Assembly: GCA_014905825.1 (NCBI GenBank)
Contig: JACGCN010000030.1
Location: 1-64,000 of the forward strand
DNA from: Lyophyllum atratum
Lineage: Eukaryota; Basidiomycota; Agaricomycetes; Agaricales; Lyophyllaceae
Length of the DNA stretch: 64,000 nt
Reading direction: 5' to 3'
Shown: piece by piece, positions 23,662 to 34,499 of the stretch
Layout of the letters: every line of letters begins with the position of its first letter
Numbering within the stretch: position 1 is the stretch's first letter
The notes under the pieces: generated by a model
The model's input: the letters and a program-made list of their open reading frames with translations, nothing else
What the model was told of the DNA's origin: nothing
The model's database searches: none
Translations under genes and position numbers: made by a program

Positions 23662-23734
23662 GTTCCCTCTGTACAGCTTGTTGAGTTAGACAGCGAAATT
23701 CTACTAAGTCCGATGTCACATTTGGCAGGGAAAG

Positions 23735-26700
23735 AGGTTTTGAGAATACGCCCCATGCACGTGATGTCCGAAATAGGACAACCTTACCAATCACACCCAA
23801 AATAGAAATTAGCAACTCAGTTCATTCTGAGAGCGTGAACCAGCAGTCAAACTGGCCAGGATGGCCACAATGCCCCGTCTAAGCGATACTGGAGGGTGGA
23901 CAATGCATATTGCACCTGTACACCTCTCCCTCACTACTCATGTCGTTCTCCTCGTTCAAACTCACGTCAGAACCACTCCCGCCCACCGCGCCGACGCCCT
24001 GGACGCGTGAAACTGATGGCTCGGCATCGTCCTTTAAGGTTTCCGATCAACGCCATATCCAGCATGCGCGCGACGCGCCATTTGTGCCCCCAATCAATCT
24101 CCGAGGGTCTTACGAGTATGATCAAGCACACGGTTTTAATCTCAAGTGGTCTAATGTTGCTGAATTGGAACGTTGGATTAAGAAGGAGGAGGAGACCAAG
24201 ACAATCGAGCTAATTCGCAAAGAGGCGCGACCGAACCCGGACAAGGGTGGATTCCATTTATGGGACACTCGGTATTTCTATGTCTGTGGTCGCTCTTTCA
24301 CTGGTGGCAAGAATAAATATACAAAGAAGCACTCGTGGACAAGGAAAGTCCCTGTCAAACGCACTGGATGCCCATGCCGCTTGACTGTGGCATCATACCC
24401 TGGCACGGACACACTGCTCGGAATGTACAATGACGTGCATACCCACGATATTGGGAACCAAAATGTGCGGTTTACGCGATTACCCAAAGAGACACGGTTG
24501 GAGATCGAGCGGCTTCTACGGCTTGGTGTTGAACCCAAGAAAGTGGTGAGTAAATATCTAATCTCACGCGCCAAAGTGGTTTCTCACCATCAATTAAGCT
24601 CGAGCAGATCCAGGGGCACATCTATGCGGAACAAAATATCGTGAACCTCCAATCCGGTCCTGCGCGCCGTCAGGAATTTGTAACGCGTGCAGATATCCGC
24701 CAAATAGAGAAAATGATTGAGCAGGAGACAGTACGGCTGGCTTCTCAGGATGGAGCATCGGTCCTGGAATGGGTGAGGAAACTGCGAGAACAGGGGCACT
24801 TCGTGACACTCAAAACAAGCTCTGATCCCCCGCCTGCAAATTCAGGGCTTGCACCTGATGCTTTTGTATTGATAATACAGACGCGTTATCAGCAAGAATG
24901 TTGGCGGAAAAATGCCCATCGTTTCGCGGGAATAGATGCCACACATAATACGACACACTATGAGAACATGAGCCTATTCACGCTCTTAGATCGAGATAGA
25001 TGGGGCCATGGTACGTTAATTTCATTTCCTTTGTGATACACGCAATTGAATTCTCGATAGGCACTCCCTGCGCATTCATGATCTCGTCGAATGCCACGGA
25101 GGAAACCATTACCTATTTTCTAGATGTAATTCAGGTCAAAAATCCGGATGTGGCACCCGAATTCTTTATGTCGGATAAGGATCATGCGCAGATGAACGCC
25201 ATCCGGCGTAAATATCCAAAGTCGGCACTTCTGCTCTGCTGGTGGCATGTTTTACATGCGTGGCAGCAGCATTTCGTCACAACCCACTACCCTGAACTCT
25301 GGGATCTGTTGAAAAGATGGATCCGCATCACAGAGCATGCCGAATTTCGCGCCTGTTGGGAAAAGATCCAGGGCACGGGTATTGCCCCTGTATCATTTAT
25401 TCAATATCTCGAAACGTATTGGCTCAATGACATAGAGCTCTGGTCAGCGGTGTACCGAAAGGACCGTAATGTGTTCCAGAATTGTGATACAAATATGCTG
25501 GTTGAAGCGTACGTGGGCATGTCATTTGATTAATATCGCGCCAAAACTCATTCTCCGAATCAAACAGATGGCACCATCTCTTGAAGGGAATGTTCTTGCA
25601 GGGCAAGCGCAATCGCCGATTGGATCACCTTCTGCATGTCCTTGTTGAAGAGGCGGTTCCCTATTTTATCCAGCGACATCGGCGCCAACAGTTCGGGTTC
25701 GAAGGTCCTGATCTCGAGGTCCAACGGCGAATCGAGATTGAGAATCGTGCTCAATCCATCGCGCGCAGCCATATCTCTCATGACAAGGACCAAGAAATCT
25801 ATCTCGTCCAATCACAGACAAAGCCCGGTGTTTCCTATCGCATCGATCTCGACGCCTATGACTGCACTTGCTTATCATTCCCCCTTATCTACTTCTGCAA
25901 ACATATCTGCGCCGTGCAGACTCACTATCCGGAGATGTTCAAGGCAGTTCCGACATCTGGACTCACTATTAACTGCGCAGACTCCTTTGATCGCGATCCC
26001 GACCTTACCTCCGAGTCCGCCGAGCCTGAGAACTGCTCCAGAGCACCATCGAAGTCACCTGTTGGGGACCTTATTGATGCCCTGACATTGCTCACGATCC
26101 GCTTACAGAAATGTCCACTATCAGAAGTCCCCCAACCGCTTCTCGACCTCCAGGATCTCGTTAATTGTGCAAATCAGCATCTTGATAGCAGCGACCTCGC
26201 TACGCTCCCACCGAAGAAAAAGATAGCGCCAAATCAGAATTCTTGGACCGAGACGGCAGCCGTGATGAATGTGGCGGTGAAGAGCAAGCGGAAAAGGAAC
26301 ACTGATCCATACGCAGGAGGTGAGCAATCCGGAAAAAGGGCAAAGCCTGATGCACGCACCGCTCCTCCACTGCTTCCACCACCTCCAACTCTCTCTCCAA
26401 CTTCTCAGCAAGCTCTCACACCTCCACCAATGCCACCACACGCCCAGAAGCCCGCCGCCGCCTTCCCTGCATCATGTCCACCATTTCCCCCCCTTGAAGA
26501 CCCCAATCCCGTGCCTGGGTCCTTCAAAACCGCCGCTCCGGGTCCTCGAACGATTGCCGATGCATTTCAGCTCATTCCAGTGGTAGGGTCTTCGCTGATT
26601 GCAGGCACGAACACGCCAATATTTGATCCAGCGCGCATTGATCTAAGGAATACTTTTGCTCTCCACTCCCTTAAAAGGGGACAGCTCAACCAGCTTTGCA

Positions 26701-27027
26701 GCCTCCACAGAGTCAAAGCCAACGGTACAAACGAGGCTCTCATAGCTCGTTTGCAAGCCCTGCTTCCGTAGTGTTATGTGTACATAGATTTTTAGTAATT
26801 ACTGTAGCTATGATATAATCACTTGCTTTTGCTCTTCTCCCCCGCCCCCCGGAGTCGATCACAAGTACAATTATATTTCTGCTATGACCTGGCCACCCAA
26901 GTGGCACGCTGTGGCAGGCGGACGGGCGAGCGGCTCGTACGAAAACGAATCGAGAGTTCCAAAAGCGGTAAGAGAAAACAAAAACCTGTTTTGGACATCA
27001 CGTGCATGGGGCGTAATCTCGCCAACT
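23735..27027 (+). mobile_element. MULE DNA transposon, copy 1 (3,293 bp)
   Basis: The tips are inverted: AGGTTTTGAGAATACGCCCC on the left and the complement of AGTTGGCGAGATTACGCCCC on the right, each followed inward by ATGCACGTGATGTCC. The flanks are CAGGGAAAG at 23726-23734 and 27028-27036, a perfect 9 bp duplication typical of Mutator-like elements. It sits 65 bp beyond the DUF6589 stop, inside the RecQ-DUF6589 unit, and is transcribed in the same direction as DUF6589. Confidence 0.95.
23910..26771 (+). CDS. MULE transposase with Zn-finger, DDE, SWIM and SAP domains (copy 1, intact)
   Basis: Four exons: 23910-24545, 24599-25010, 25061-25508 and 25568-26771, with introns of 50-59 bp. They give 899 residues, or 889 if the Met at 23940 is used. 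Order: an N-terminal Cys/His DNA-binding module (YVCGRSF, GCPCRLTV, DVHTHD); a RNase H-like MULE core with FAGIDATH for the first Asp, FFMSDKDHAQMNAI for the second and the typical CWWHVLHAW motif; a SWIM zinc finger CTCLSFPLIYFCKHI; a Pro-rich linker; and a C-terminal SAP-like motif (LKRGQLNQLCSLHRVKANGT). The protein should cut and move the element. All exons are open and the splice sites are canonical, so this copy may be active. Confidence 0.92.
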
Positions 27028-27147
27028 CAGGGAAAGCTGTGACCTGCCATGTGACTGACCACTAATTCCAGCCGCTTTCGCTCAGTGTAAGCTGTTGCCG
27101 AAAGCGGATGGTCACGAGCCTAGCCAAACAGGAATGTTTACGTTCTC

Positions 27148-27700
27148 GAGATTGACAACCCTCGACTTGGACATCAGCGAGACGCTCATTCTCGAAAATC
27201 TCATCGTGCCGGCGCTCACCTCGCTGCAACTGCACAGCGGAATAAGCGGCCCATCTCCACTGATCCACGCTTCTAACATGATTCTCCGATCTGGGTGTTC
27301 TCTGTCCAGCTTCAGTTACCATGCATGGTCAAAGAACGGCGATCTCCAAGCCTTGCATCGATTCCTTACCCTCGTCCCCTCGGCGAATGAACTGAAATTC
27401 GACGTCGTTCTCGTCCTACCGTGTATACAGAGCATCACGAGCGTCGACGCTTTCCCGTGGCTTAAATACGTGTACTGCAGACTGCAAGCAACCACCATCA
27501 TACAGTTCGTGGAAGGTCTAGAGATTCGCGCGAAGTTCGCGACAGCGGGGTCCTCCAGGACAAGGCTGGATCGGGCAGTTGGTTCTATAAAGCCGCCGGA
27601 GGAAGTGGCATCTGGGTTGATTTATGATTTGAACTGCCGTCTGGGGCGAGTGAATGCCGAGTACGGGACAGAGTACATGATTCATGTCCCTCGGAGGTAG
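27148..27700 (+). pseudogene. F-box protein, C-terminal third
   Basis: The plus frame RLTTLDLDISETLILEN, LIVPALTSLQLHSGISG and later GRVNAEYGTEYMIHVPRR is the leucine-rich C-terminal part of an Agaricomycete F-box protein. It has no F-box of its own. It begins at the octamer GAGATTGA that also ends the 8768 F-box frame, at the equivalent place in an LRR unit, so it is probably the displaced 3' end of that gene. The open frame starts earlier, at 27095, but the residues before 27148 do not look like the family. Confidence 0.6.
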
Positions 27701-27703
27701 CAT

Positions 27704-28264
27704 GCTGGTCAGGTTTCTAGCTTATATAGCAATGTGTTGATATTTTGAGCGCACATTGATACTACTCGAGCCAGCAGTCGCTGAAAGGGCTCTTGACCTG
27801 AAGCATGGATACATCGTTTGAGGACATGGCGCTTACAGCGCGAACTCTCTCGCTCGAACAGGGAGGTGTGGCGGGACCATGTCAAGCGGCGGTTTTTGTT
27901 GATCTTTGCTGAAGACAACGACGGATCCGTCTGCCTCTACTACATATGAACGTTCTCATGCTCTTCATAGCTACATAACATGGTTCTGTTAACAGATCGG
28001 TCTCCGCAGCTATCGCATCCCGCGCCGTGGCCATACTTTCGATACCCCGAATCCTCGATTACCAGGCTTCGCCGAAGCTTCCCCCAGTCTGTATCCGCAC
28101 TCAAGCCTTTTATGCAGGAGAACTCACTGAACGTTATCTGATGAGATTTGATATACGCGCTCAGCATCCTCGACTTTCTTGTTGACTATTTTAGCTAGCG
28201 AAGGCCTTTGATTACCGACAAGGTTTTATTTCAATGAATACTGCCTCAACAGCATAAGACTACC
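27704..28264. other. Spacer without a supportable gene
   Basis: Short frames only. Nothing recognisable. Confidence 0.4.
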
Positions 28265-29242
28265 CTACTTCGGCATCCACAAGTCCTTGTTCGCTCTGAC
28301 ATAGTCAACGAGACGTCGCTTCCCTACCACCTTCACCTCTCCTTGGAAGAACTTCTCCTCGCGTCCCATAGCACTGAGTTTCTCCAAATGTAACAAGAGC
28401 TCAGCAATCGGCCTGTGCATTCCGTTCGCCGTCTGCATATCAATGTATTCCTGATCCGTGAGTTGCTTATGGGTTATCTCTCGCCCAAGAACGTCACTGA
28501 AAACCGCCGCCGCCTTCGAAAAACGTAGCGCATGAGTACGACAGACCCGTTGAAAACCAGAAAGGAATGACCATTACCTCGGCGTAGCTCAGGAGTTCTG
28601 GCCCAACGATTATATGGTGGGTATTATGACTCTTCTCGTCGACGAGGGCACTAAAAGCGACGTCGGCGATATCTTCAACTGTTACGAAGGCGACGCGACC
28701 ATCCCCAGTAGCAGACTTGATGACATTCTCATCGCGTATACCATTCAAGAAGTATGGCCAATTCGCAAAGTTATCTAGTCTTGCGATTGAGCGCCCTCAG
28801 ACGAGAAAGGAAACCGAAAAACGGCAACTAACGTACCAGTGAACCACGTCGGCCTCAAAACGCAATAATCCACTCCAAGCTCCGTGACGTACTTTTGCAC
28901 AGCTCCCATCGCCGGCATACCCGTCTGCGTGCCCGTCTGCGTAGAGGTGATCAGGACAATCCGGTTCACCCCTTTCGCGATCGCGAGCTCGAGGAACGGT
29001 TTCACCACCCCCAGCATGTCCTGAACGTTCGGAAGAAGGACGTAGATGCGGTCGATACTGGGGTCGGCTTGGAAGGGATTCTCGTGGGTAGAGGCATCGA
29101 CCCAATCGAAGTGAACGCCCTTGAAGGGCTCTGGGACGGGTTTTGAGCGGGTGGTGAGGAGGACGGAGTGGTTGGCGTCGTGAAGGCGTTGGGCGAGGCA
29201 TAGGCCAGTGCTGCCGGTTCCCCCGGTGATGAGGATCGTCAT
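28265..29242 (-). CDS. NmrA/EasG-like NAD(P)-binding oxidoreductase
   Basis: Three exons (29242-28837, 28774-28578, 28513-28265) encode 283 residues. The N-terminus MTILITGGTGSTGLCLAQRL is a Rossmann nucleotide-binding loop (GGTGSTG). Next come RIYVLLPN, the conserved RIVLITST strand, CVLRPTWFTDNF and a VEDIADVAFSAL motif. The length and these motifs match the EasG/FgaFS family (agroclavine dehydrogenase and relatives, about 290 residues), which reduce iminium or similar intermediates with NADPH. Basidiomycetes carry many homologues with unknown substrates, so an alkaloid role is not implied. A methyltransferase of the EasF type lies 20 kb away. Start 29242 begins exactly at the Rossmann strand. 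Confidence 0.85.
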
Positions 29243-31046
29243 TGGATTGGAAGAGTAGTTGAACTGGATAATGGGAAGATTTAGCGGGACGATGACGACC
29301 TCGATATATGCTCACGTTTTATATCTTTTTGGTGCTCTCTGCGCGTTCGTCAGCCATTAGAGGACGCGGAGGCACGGCCTGGTTCATGAATGGGGGAGAC
29401 GAGGCATTATTGACCTGATGGAGATCACACACACGTTGATCGCACCGATAATCTTCACACATGATGATACATCCAGACTTCCGGTATCTGTTTGTCATCA
29501 CCATGACCTCAGAAGTTCAAGGGCGCCGTTGCCGAAGACTGATCATCCCCTCTCCAAGTGACGATCCCAGTGACGAGGCCCGTCGGCGCAGAGGTGATTG
29601 TTCATAGCATCCAAAAGAATATGCCATGCATACAGTTGTTCGAGACTCAACCAACCTCCGAGATTCATCAGCAACGATGGGCCAGGTGACCGAAAGTTCT
29701 TCTGCGCATCGAGAGTCCGCAAAGTTGTCCGATGAGTAAATGCAGTTCGAATTTGTCATTAAACAGGTTGAAGGTCGTTTTACCAAACTGTCGGTAAAAT
29801 TCTACGCTTCATATGGCATGTACCTCGCCAGCAGAACATACATCATGCATAGCGTTTGGTCACCTTGGCTAACGAGGTTCGTACAATTCCGCCACCGTCG
29901 AAGAGCTATCGAAGCACATGCTTCCTCCTGACCAAAGAACCGGTCGAGTACATGAGCAAGCGGTGCAAGTGTTGGAATTACATCCGCCGATCCACCTGAG
30001 CATTATCAATCGCCAGCTGTAGGCGTCATGATGTATGATGCTAGGTAGAACGGTCCAAGCATCAGCGTCGGTCAATGGGATTTCGAGATATCGACGAACC
30101 CTGTAAGGCTTTCTTCAACGGCGTGTGCGCGACGAACGATCTGGGGAGATCGAGGTAGCAGCACGTACCTTCGATCTCGTAGGGCCGTCGTTTCCGTTGA
30201 ACCAACCCCGCCCGCGACGTCGACCATGTCCACCTGCCGTGAGCGTCGCTTTCCTTCACGTAGCATAGCGCTTCGTCGTTCTGCAGTTTAGCGTTTCGTT
30301 GGCCGATTGTATGCGTGAAAGAAGGCCCGTGAGGGTTGAGCGGTGGAGTCTACGATGTACACAGCGACGGGGCTGTAGGAAAGGAGGACGGAGGGAGAGG
30401 CGAGGACCGACGTGTACGCGACCGACTGATCTTGGGAGATCGAGATCGTTGATGTATCGAGGTGCGACGTTGAACGAGGTGCCTGTGTTGAAAGTGAAAT
30501 GAGAAGATGTTGACGAGGAGGGGTAGAGCATCCGTACCTTATAATCATAGCCTCCCTCGCCTGTCTCAGTCTGTACCTCGTTATCCTGTATTCCGAGCGT
30601 GTTCGCGTATGCGGCATGTTGAAGGTGCTATTGAGCATCAATGAGGTCAGATGAGCGCATACTCCTCAGAATGAAAAGAGGGCATATCGTATTCGTCGAG
30701 CGAGCCTTACAATCGGTTTCTGCATCGTGGCCGAGAGCCGCGCTGAGTCTGTGTGGACGGAACAATGCAAGAGGCCTGGATGTTGAAGTTGCCGTCAGAG
30801 CGCGAATAGGAATCAAGGCATCGAAACTCACCTGAACCGTCTTCGGTCGTCATATCCGTTTGCTCTGAGTGGCCGGGGCTTGCATACGATTATCGAAGTC
30901 GTCTGAGACCGATGTGCGGGGTCAATTGTGGATGAGAGCAGTGTGGATTGAGCGCGAGGTGTTGATCGACGACACAATCTAATCTTGTCAGTGTCACGGC
31001 CGTGACTTCAGTGAGATCTTTCCCCATCTCTGTATCGTCATCAGCC
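29243..31046. other. Region without a confident gene
   Basis: Several short frames and possible splice sites are seen, but none forms a recognisable protein. I cannot assign strand or product. Confidence 0.35.
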
Positions 31047-31187
31047 ATGCCGCCTCGTCTCAACAAACGCCAGCAACGCGAACTCGAAGAGCTCGAAGCC
31101 ATAGGCGGCCCATCAAAACTCGATGTTTCAACGTTTGAGGATGGGATACAAAATAGCCACGGTCCGGGTGGCGGATCGCTGGCTTGA
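31047..31187 (+). pseudogene. Possible N-terminal fragment of a TCF25/Rqc1-like protein
   Basis: The first 25 residues, MPPRLNKRQQRELEELEAIG, resemble the start of fungal TCF25-type (Rqc1, ribosome quality control) proteins. The frame then ends after 46 residues with no later TCF25 motif in the neighbourhood. A pyrimidine-rich leader precedes the ATG. It may be a relic of gene duplication. The match rests on a short basic/acidic segment only. Confidence 0.3.
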
Positions 31188-31315
31188 CAACTTGTCTCTT
31201 GTCAAGGACAACCACGATCGCAAACTCGCAAAAAGTCGACTATATATTCCTCAACCATGACCATGGTCAATGGCTCCTATGAGAGGGTATAGCGACCTTG
31301 CCACACTCGAGCCGG

Positions 31316-31516
31316 ATGAACGGGGGATCATCGTATCCTCGCGCCCCTGTGATTCGTGAAGAAGATGGTACGTCTCTATCCTTTTATTTTTTCATCCCCT
31401 GTTGACATGCTTTCCCTCAGCTGAGCCGGAAGAATGGAGGGTCGAGGAATACGTGCAGGAGGGATGCATCGACCAAGAAGTCATTATAACTCAAGCCTTA
31501 CGGCGGCATTTCGTCG
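31316..31516 (+). CDS. Short unrecognised two-exon coding fragment
   Basis: From ATG 31316 an exon to 31367 joins, via a GT-AG intron (31368-31420), to 31421-31516. It gives a continuous acidic segment containing EEDAEPEEWRVEEYVQEGCIDQEVIITQALRRHF. The next donor at 31517 suggests more exons, but I cannot follow them. No family is recognised. Confidence 0.3.
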
Positions 31517-32394
31517 GTGAGTTCGATTCACCATCTATTGTTTTGCCTTCTCTTCATTTCGGTTCTGCTCTCCTCCACGTTCTGCCAGCGTTTCGTTCTC
31601 GTGCCCACGTCTATTTTCATTATGTGGTTCATTGTCCAAGGCACATGGCTGACGACTTCGTGTTACTGCGAAATTCAGGCTCTGTAGGAATATGACACAC
31701 GTCCAGCGGCGACGCACGCTCGAAGGCGTGGGACGAGCGTGTGATCAAGGTTCCGCTCATCAAGTCGCGAATGCGTGCGCCCCTCAAGGAACCAAGCACC
31801 TCAAGAACGCTCTCACGGCCGAAACTCAAATGCCAATCGCACACCCTATCCTCAGCGCATCACTGACCGCACCTTCACCCTCCCCCTCACCCACCAAAAC
31901 CTAATACTATTCCACGTACGTTGTGCTGCCAGAGTAAATGGCCGCGGTGTCGGGAGGAAATTTTGGGTCCACCACTTCATGTAGATGTTCGTGACAGGTC
32001 TCGATGATTCGTGCGGGAAGGGGAACCCCTGTGAGGTCCAGCACGAGGTCGGTACATCAAGTAATTGTAGGGCCGTTATGAATACCATGTTCACTATCGA
32101 ACCCTTCCGAATCCTGGAGCCATTCGTTGCGTATTTGCGAGTTTGAAGGGTAGAGGGTCCGCCGACGTAGACACAATCGGCATGTGATACCCAGACCTCA
32201 AGACTCAATTTAAGACAGGTAACTGCTATGGAGAAAACGCCATGTGTTATCGAGGAGGATATTGGCGTGGGACTTACAATGGGTTCGTGGATCTCTGAGT
32301 TGAGATGGATATTTTGCGAAACGCTATAGTCCGAAATTTGACGCGTGAATACCAGTAACTAAATGGCCGTTGTGATGAGTGATAAATGAGAGTC

Positions 32395-33555
32395 CTATGA
32401 TGATAAGGAGTGTCGTGCGGAAAGTTGGGCCCTCAGGGCTGCCATCTCCTTCTCCAGCTCCCTCTCCCGCTCTTCCCGCTCCCTCTCCCGCTCCTTAAAC
32501 GCTTCAATCTCCTTCGCCTGCGACTCAATCTCCTTCGCCTGCGACTCAATCTCCTTCGCCTGCGACTCAATCTCCTTCGCCTGCGAATCAATCTCCCTAT
32601 TCCTTTCCTCCTGTAGTTCTACCTTCTTGTTCAGCTGAAAGTGAATTTAGAAATCGTCAATTCATAAGTTTAAAACACGTACCCCTTGTTCGAAACCCAG
32701 AACCGTTGCATCAAACTCGACCCGCAGTTCTTGAACGGCTTGAACCAGACGCATGTCGTCGGGATCAAAAGTCTTGCCAACGCGGAACCACACGCCGTCT
32801 CGGAAACGCTTAGGGACCTTCTTCTGCTTCTCCATACGAGAGCCACATGTCGACTCGAGAACCGCCATCATTATGCCTGCCATGAAGTAGCAGTTCTGCG
32901 AGAAGAGACGGTAGAGATCGTGGCGCTTATGGACGGCTGCAGCCAGGGCGACGATGTGATAGAGGTAAAATTCATGATCTGGGGGCAACGAGAGGGTGCC
33001 CACGCAAAAATCAGTGCGCTCTTTGCGAGACTCCGGAAGCCATTTTACGAGATCCTTCGCCATTCGATCCTTTGATGACGAATCAAGGGATGCGAGCGAT
33101 GGTTTCTGCGACAACGACGCGAGAGACGGAGATGCGGGCCATGGGGAACGAGACCTGGCAGAACCGCGTGGGGAAGGTGTGGAAGAAGCGGGTGGCAAGG
33201 AATGAGCCTCTGCAGGGGGGAGTGACGTGTCTGAAAGAGACCGCGGGGCGGGGTGCGAATCCGGCATTCGCTCGAAGGCGAAGTAGTAGTTCTCCCTTTG
33301 ATGGGTCTCGACCTTGATGACGATATACTCATGCTGGGAGCCACTGTCCTGTTTCCAGAGGGTAGCACTGACTACGCGGAGACACTTCGATTCAGCAGGG
33401 TTCTGATACTCTAGCTGGAGGAGTCTGAGATAGATTTCCACCGCGACTTCCTCAGTGTCGAATTCTGGTCCATTGGGGATTTGAGGAGGCATTCCGAAAA
33501 GCTTGAGGATAGGAAAGACGAGTGAGATTAGCCGTTTCTTGAAAGAGAAACGCAT
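32395..33555 (-). CDS. Unrecognised protein with a C-terminal heptad-repeat coiled coil
   Basis: Exons 33555-32683 and 32634-32395 join across a 48 bp intron to give 370 residues. The globular part contains FCVGTLSLPPDHEFYLYHI and HDLYRLFSQNCYFMAGIMM. The spaced His and Cys suggest a structured, perhaps enzymatic domain, but I do not recognise it. A Ser/Pro-rich linker lies around residues 115-170. The second exon encodes five tandem seven-residue units (EIDSQAK or EIESQAK; a 21 bp minisatellite on the DNA), then RERERE and EKEMAALRAQL, so a long coiled coil is expected. The exon sum is a multiple of three and the intron is canonical, which supports a real gene. Confidence 0.7.
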
Positions 33556-33639
33556 TGCAAAGGGGCGACAGGCAAGCAGGTGTTAAATATGGACCGACGA
33601 ACAACGTTGAAGCCTCGTGGTGTTGGTGATGCATGCACG

Positions 33640-34074
33640 TTAGACTCGCGTAGCAGGAGTTAATGTGATGGATGGAGTTAACATGGCCGTCTCTGTCACA
33701 GGCTTCTTTCTTCCCACCACTCCCTCATCTGCCACGTCGACCGCCTTTCTTTTCACCCCCGCCTGGCGCGCTTTTGTTGGAAGATGTACCACAGGTGGTA
33801 TGTCGAGGCTTGAGATGCGCACAAAGAGCTCGTCTCCGTAAGTGTCTTCCCACCCCCATTCACTGGACAATTTTGCTGATAGATCTCGTCGCGACTCGAT
33901 TGGCCCTACAGACGACAATCTTACAATCATCTCGTTGGACAGGATGGCCTCGCAGCTGAACAGCGCATGAGGGAAATCACGGTATTTGATATCCATTCTC
34001 CGGGTGTGTAACTCCTCCTGTACCATGCTGCACAGTAATTGAGGATTAACCATCCCCGCGTTTAGATGCCGCAA
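33640..34074 (-). pseudogene. Diverged C-terminal fragment of a second RecQ-family helicase
   Basis: The 144-residue frame matches the last domain of the RecQ gene at 10324. ELHTRRMDIKYRDFPHALFS corresponds to ELHSWRVLVKQRDFTHSFFS, and EWGWEDTYGDELF to QWGWEATYGDELY, in the same order and spacing. No helicase motif is found upstream on the minus strand. This is a separate, older relic rather than a recent copy, because identity is only about 40%. Confidence 0.75.
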
Positions 34075-34078
34075 GAAA

Positions 34079-34492
34079 ATGAAACGTGTCGAACGACGCG
34101 GTACACTTGAAAATCAGGCGCAGGCGCAGGCTCAAGCACAAGCACAGGCACAGGCGCAGGCGCAACAGATGGCTCAGCAGCTTCAACAACAACGCCCACA
34201 TTCGCGATTGCAATCCCAGACCCAGCCCCACCACGGCCCCATCCACCGCACCGACACCCTCCCCGCTCACTCCCACCTCCACCAATCACACTCCACGTTC
34301 AGCATCTCCTCCGCTCGAGGCGAGGATCCCAACACCACGGTGGCGCACCAGCACCAGCACCAGCCTTCCCCGCGCCCGTCCTCGACAGCAGCGCAGAGAG
34401 GTACACGAGCACCGACGAGCCCGCCGCCTGCGATAGCCGCTAACCTCTCCTTCACTGTCCTATCCATTGCTGACCAGGTCGAGTTGCCCTAG
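34079..34492 (+). CDS. Hypothetical Gln/Ala-repeat protein fragment
   Basis: A plus-strand frame begins at 34079 and encodes a run of Gln-Ala dipeptides (hexamer CAGGCG/CAGGCA repeated at 34125-34165), then Gln/His/Pro-rich sequence ending at 34492. The frame may be carried by the repeat alone. I recognise no domain, and the reverse strand is also open. Confidence 0.2.
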   Translation: MKRVERRGTLENQAQAQAQAQAQAQAQAQQMAQQLQQQRPHSRLQSQTQPHHGPIHRTDTLPAHSHLHQSHSTFSISSARGEDPNTTVAHQHQHQPSPRPSSTAAQRGTRAPTSPPPAIAANLSFTVLSIADQVELP

Positions 34493-34499
34493 AATTACA

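Larger units (their letters stand above)
10001..27147. mobile_element. Candidate composite element: RecQ-DUF6589 unit with nested insertions
   Basis: This 17.1 kb block lies between the two halves of an F-box gene and is flanked by the octamer GAGATTGA (9993-10000 and 27148-27155). Near its ends is an imperfect inverted repeat: about 10025-10061 and 27042-27084 share CTGGAA, GTGGTCA and TGGCAGG in the same order on opposite strands, about 27 of 39 positions. The block contains a divergent RecQ and DUF6589 gene pair. Subtracting three younger insertions (6.6, 0.7 and 3.3 kb, with their duplications) leaves about 6.5 kb. The inverted repeats do not reach the octamers, so the exact ends are unresolved. 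That the block moved as one unit is an inference. Confidence 0.45.

Noticed and set aside
25560..25878. Minus-strand frames opposite the MULE transposase (also mirrored at 46093-46411)
   Set aside because: Shadows of the SWIM-region exon. The plus-strand frame carries the domain motifs.
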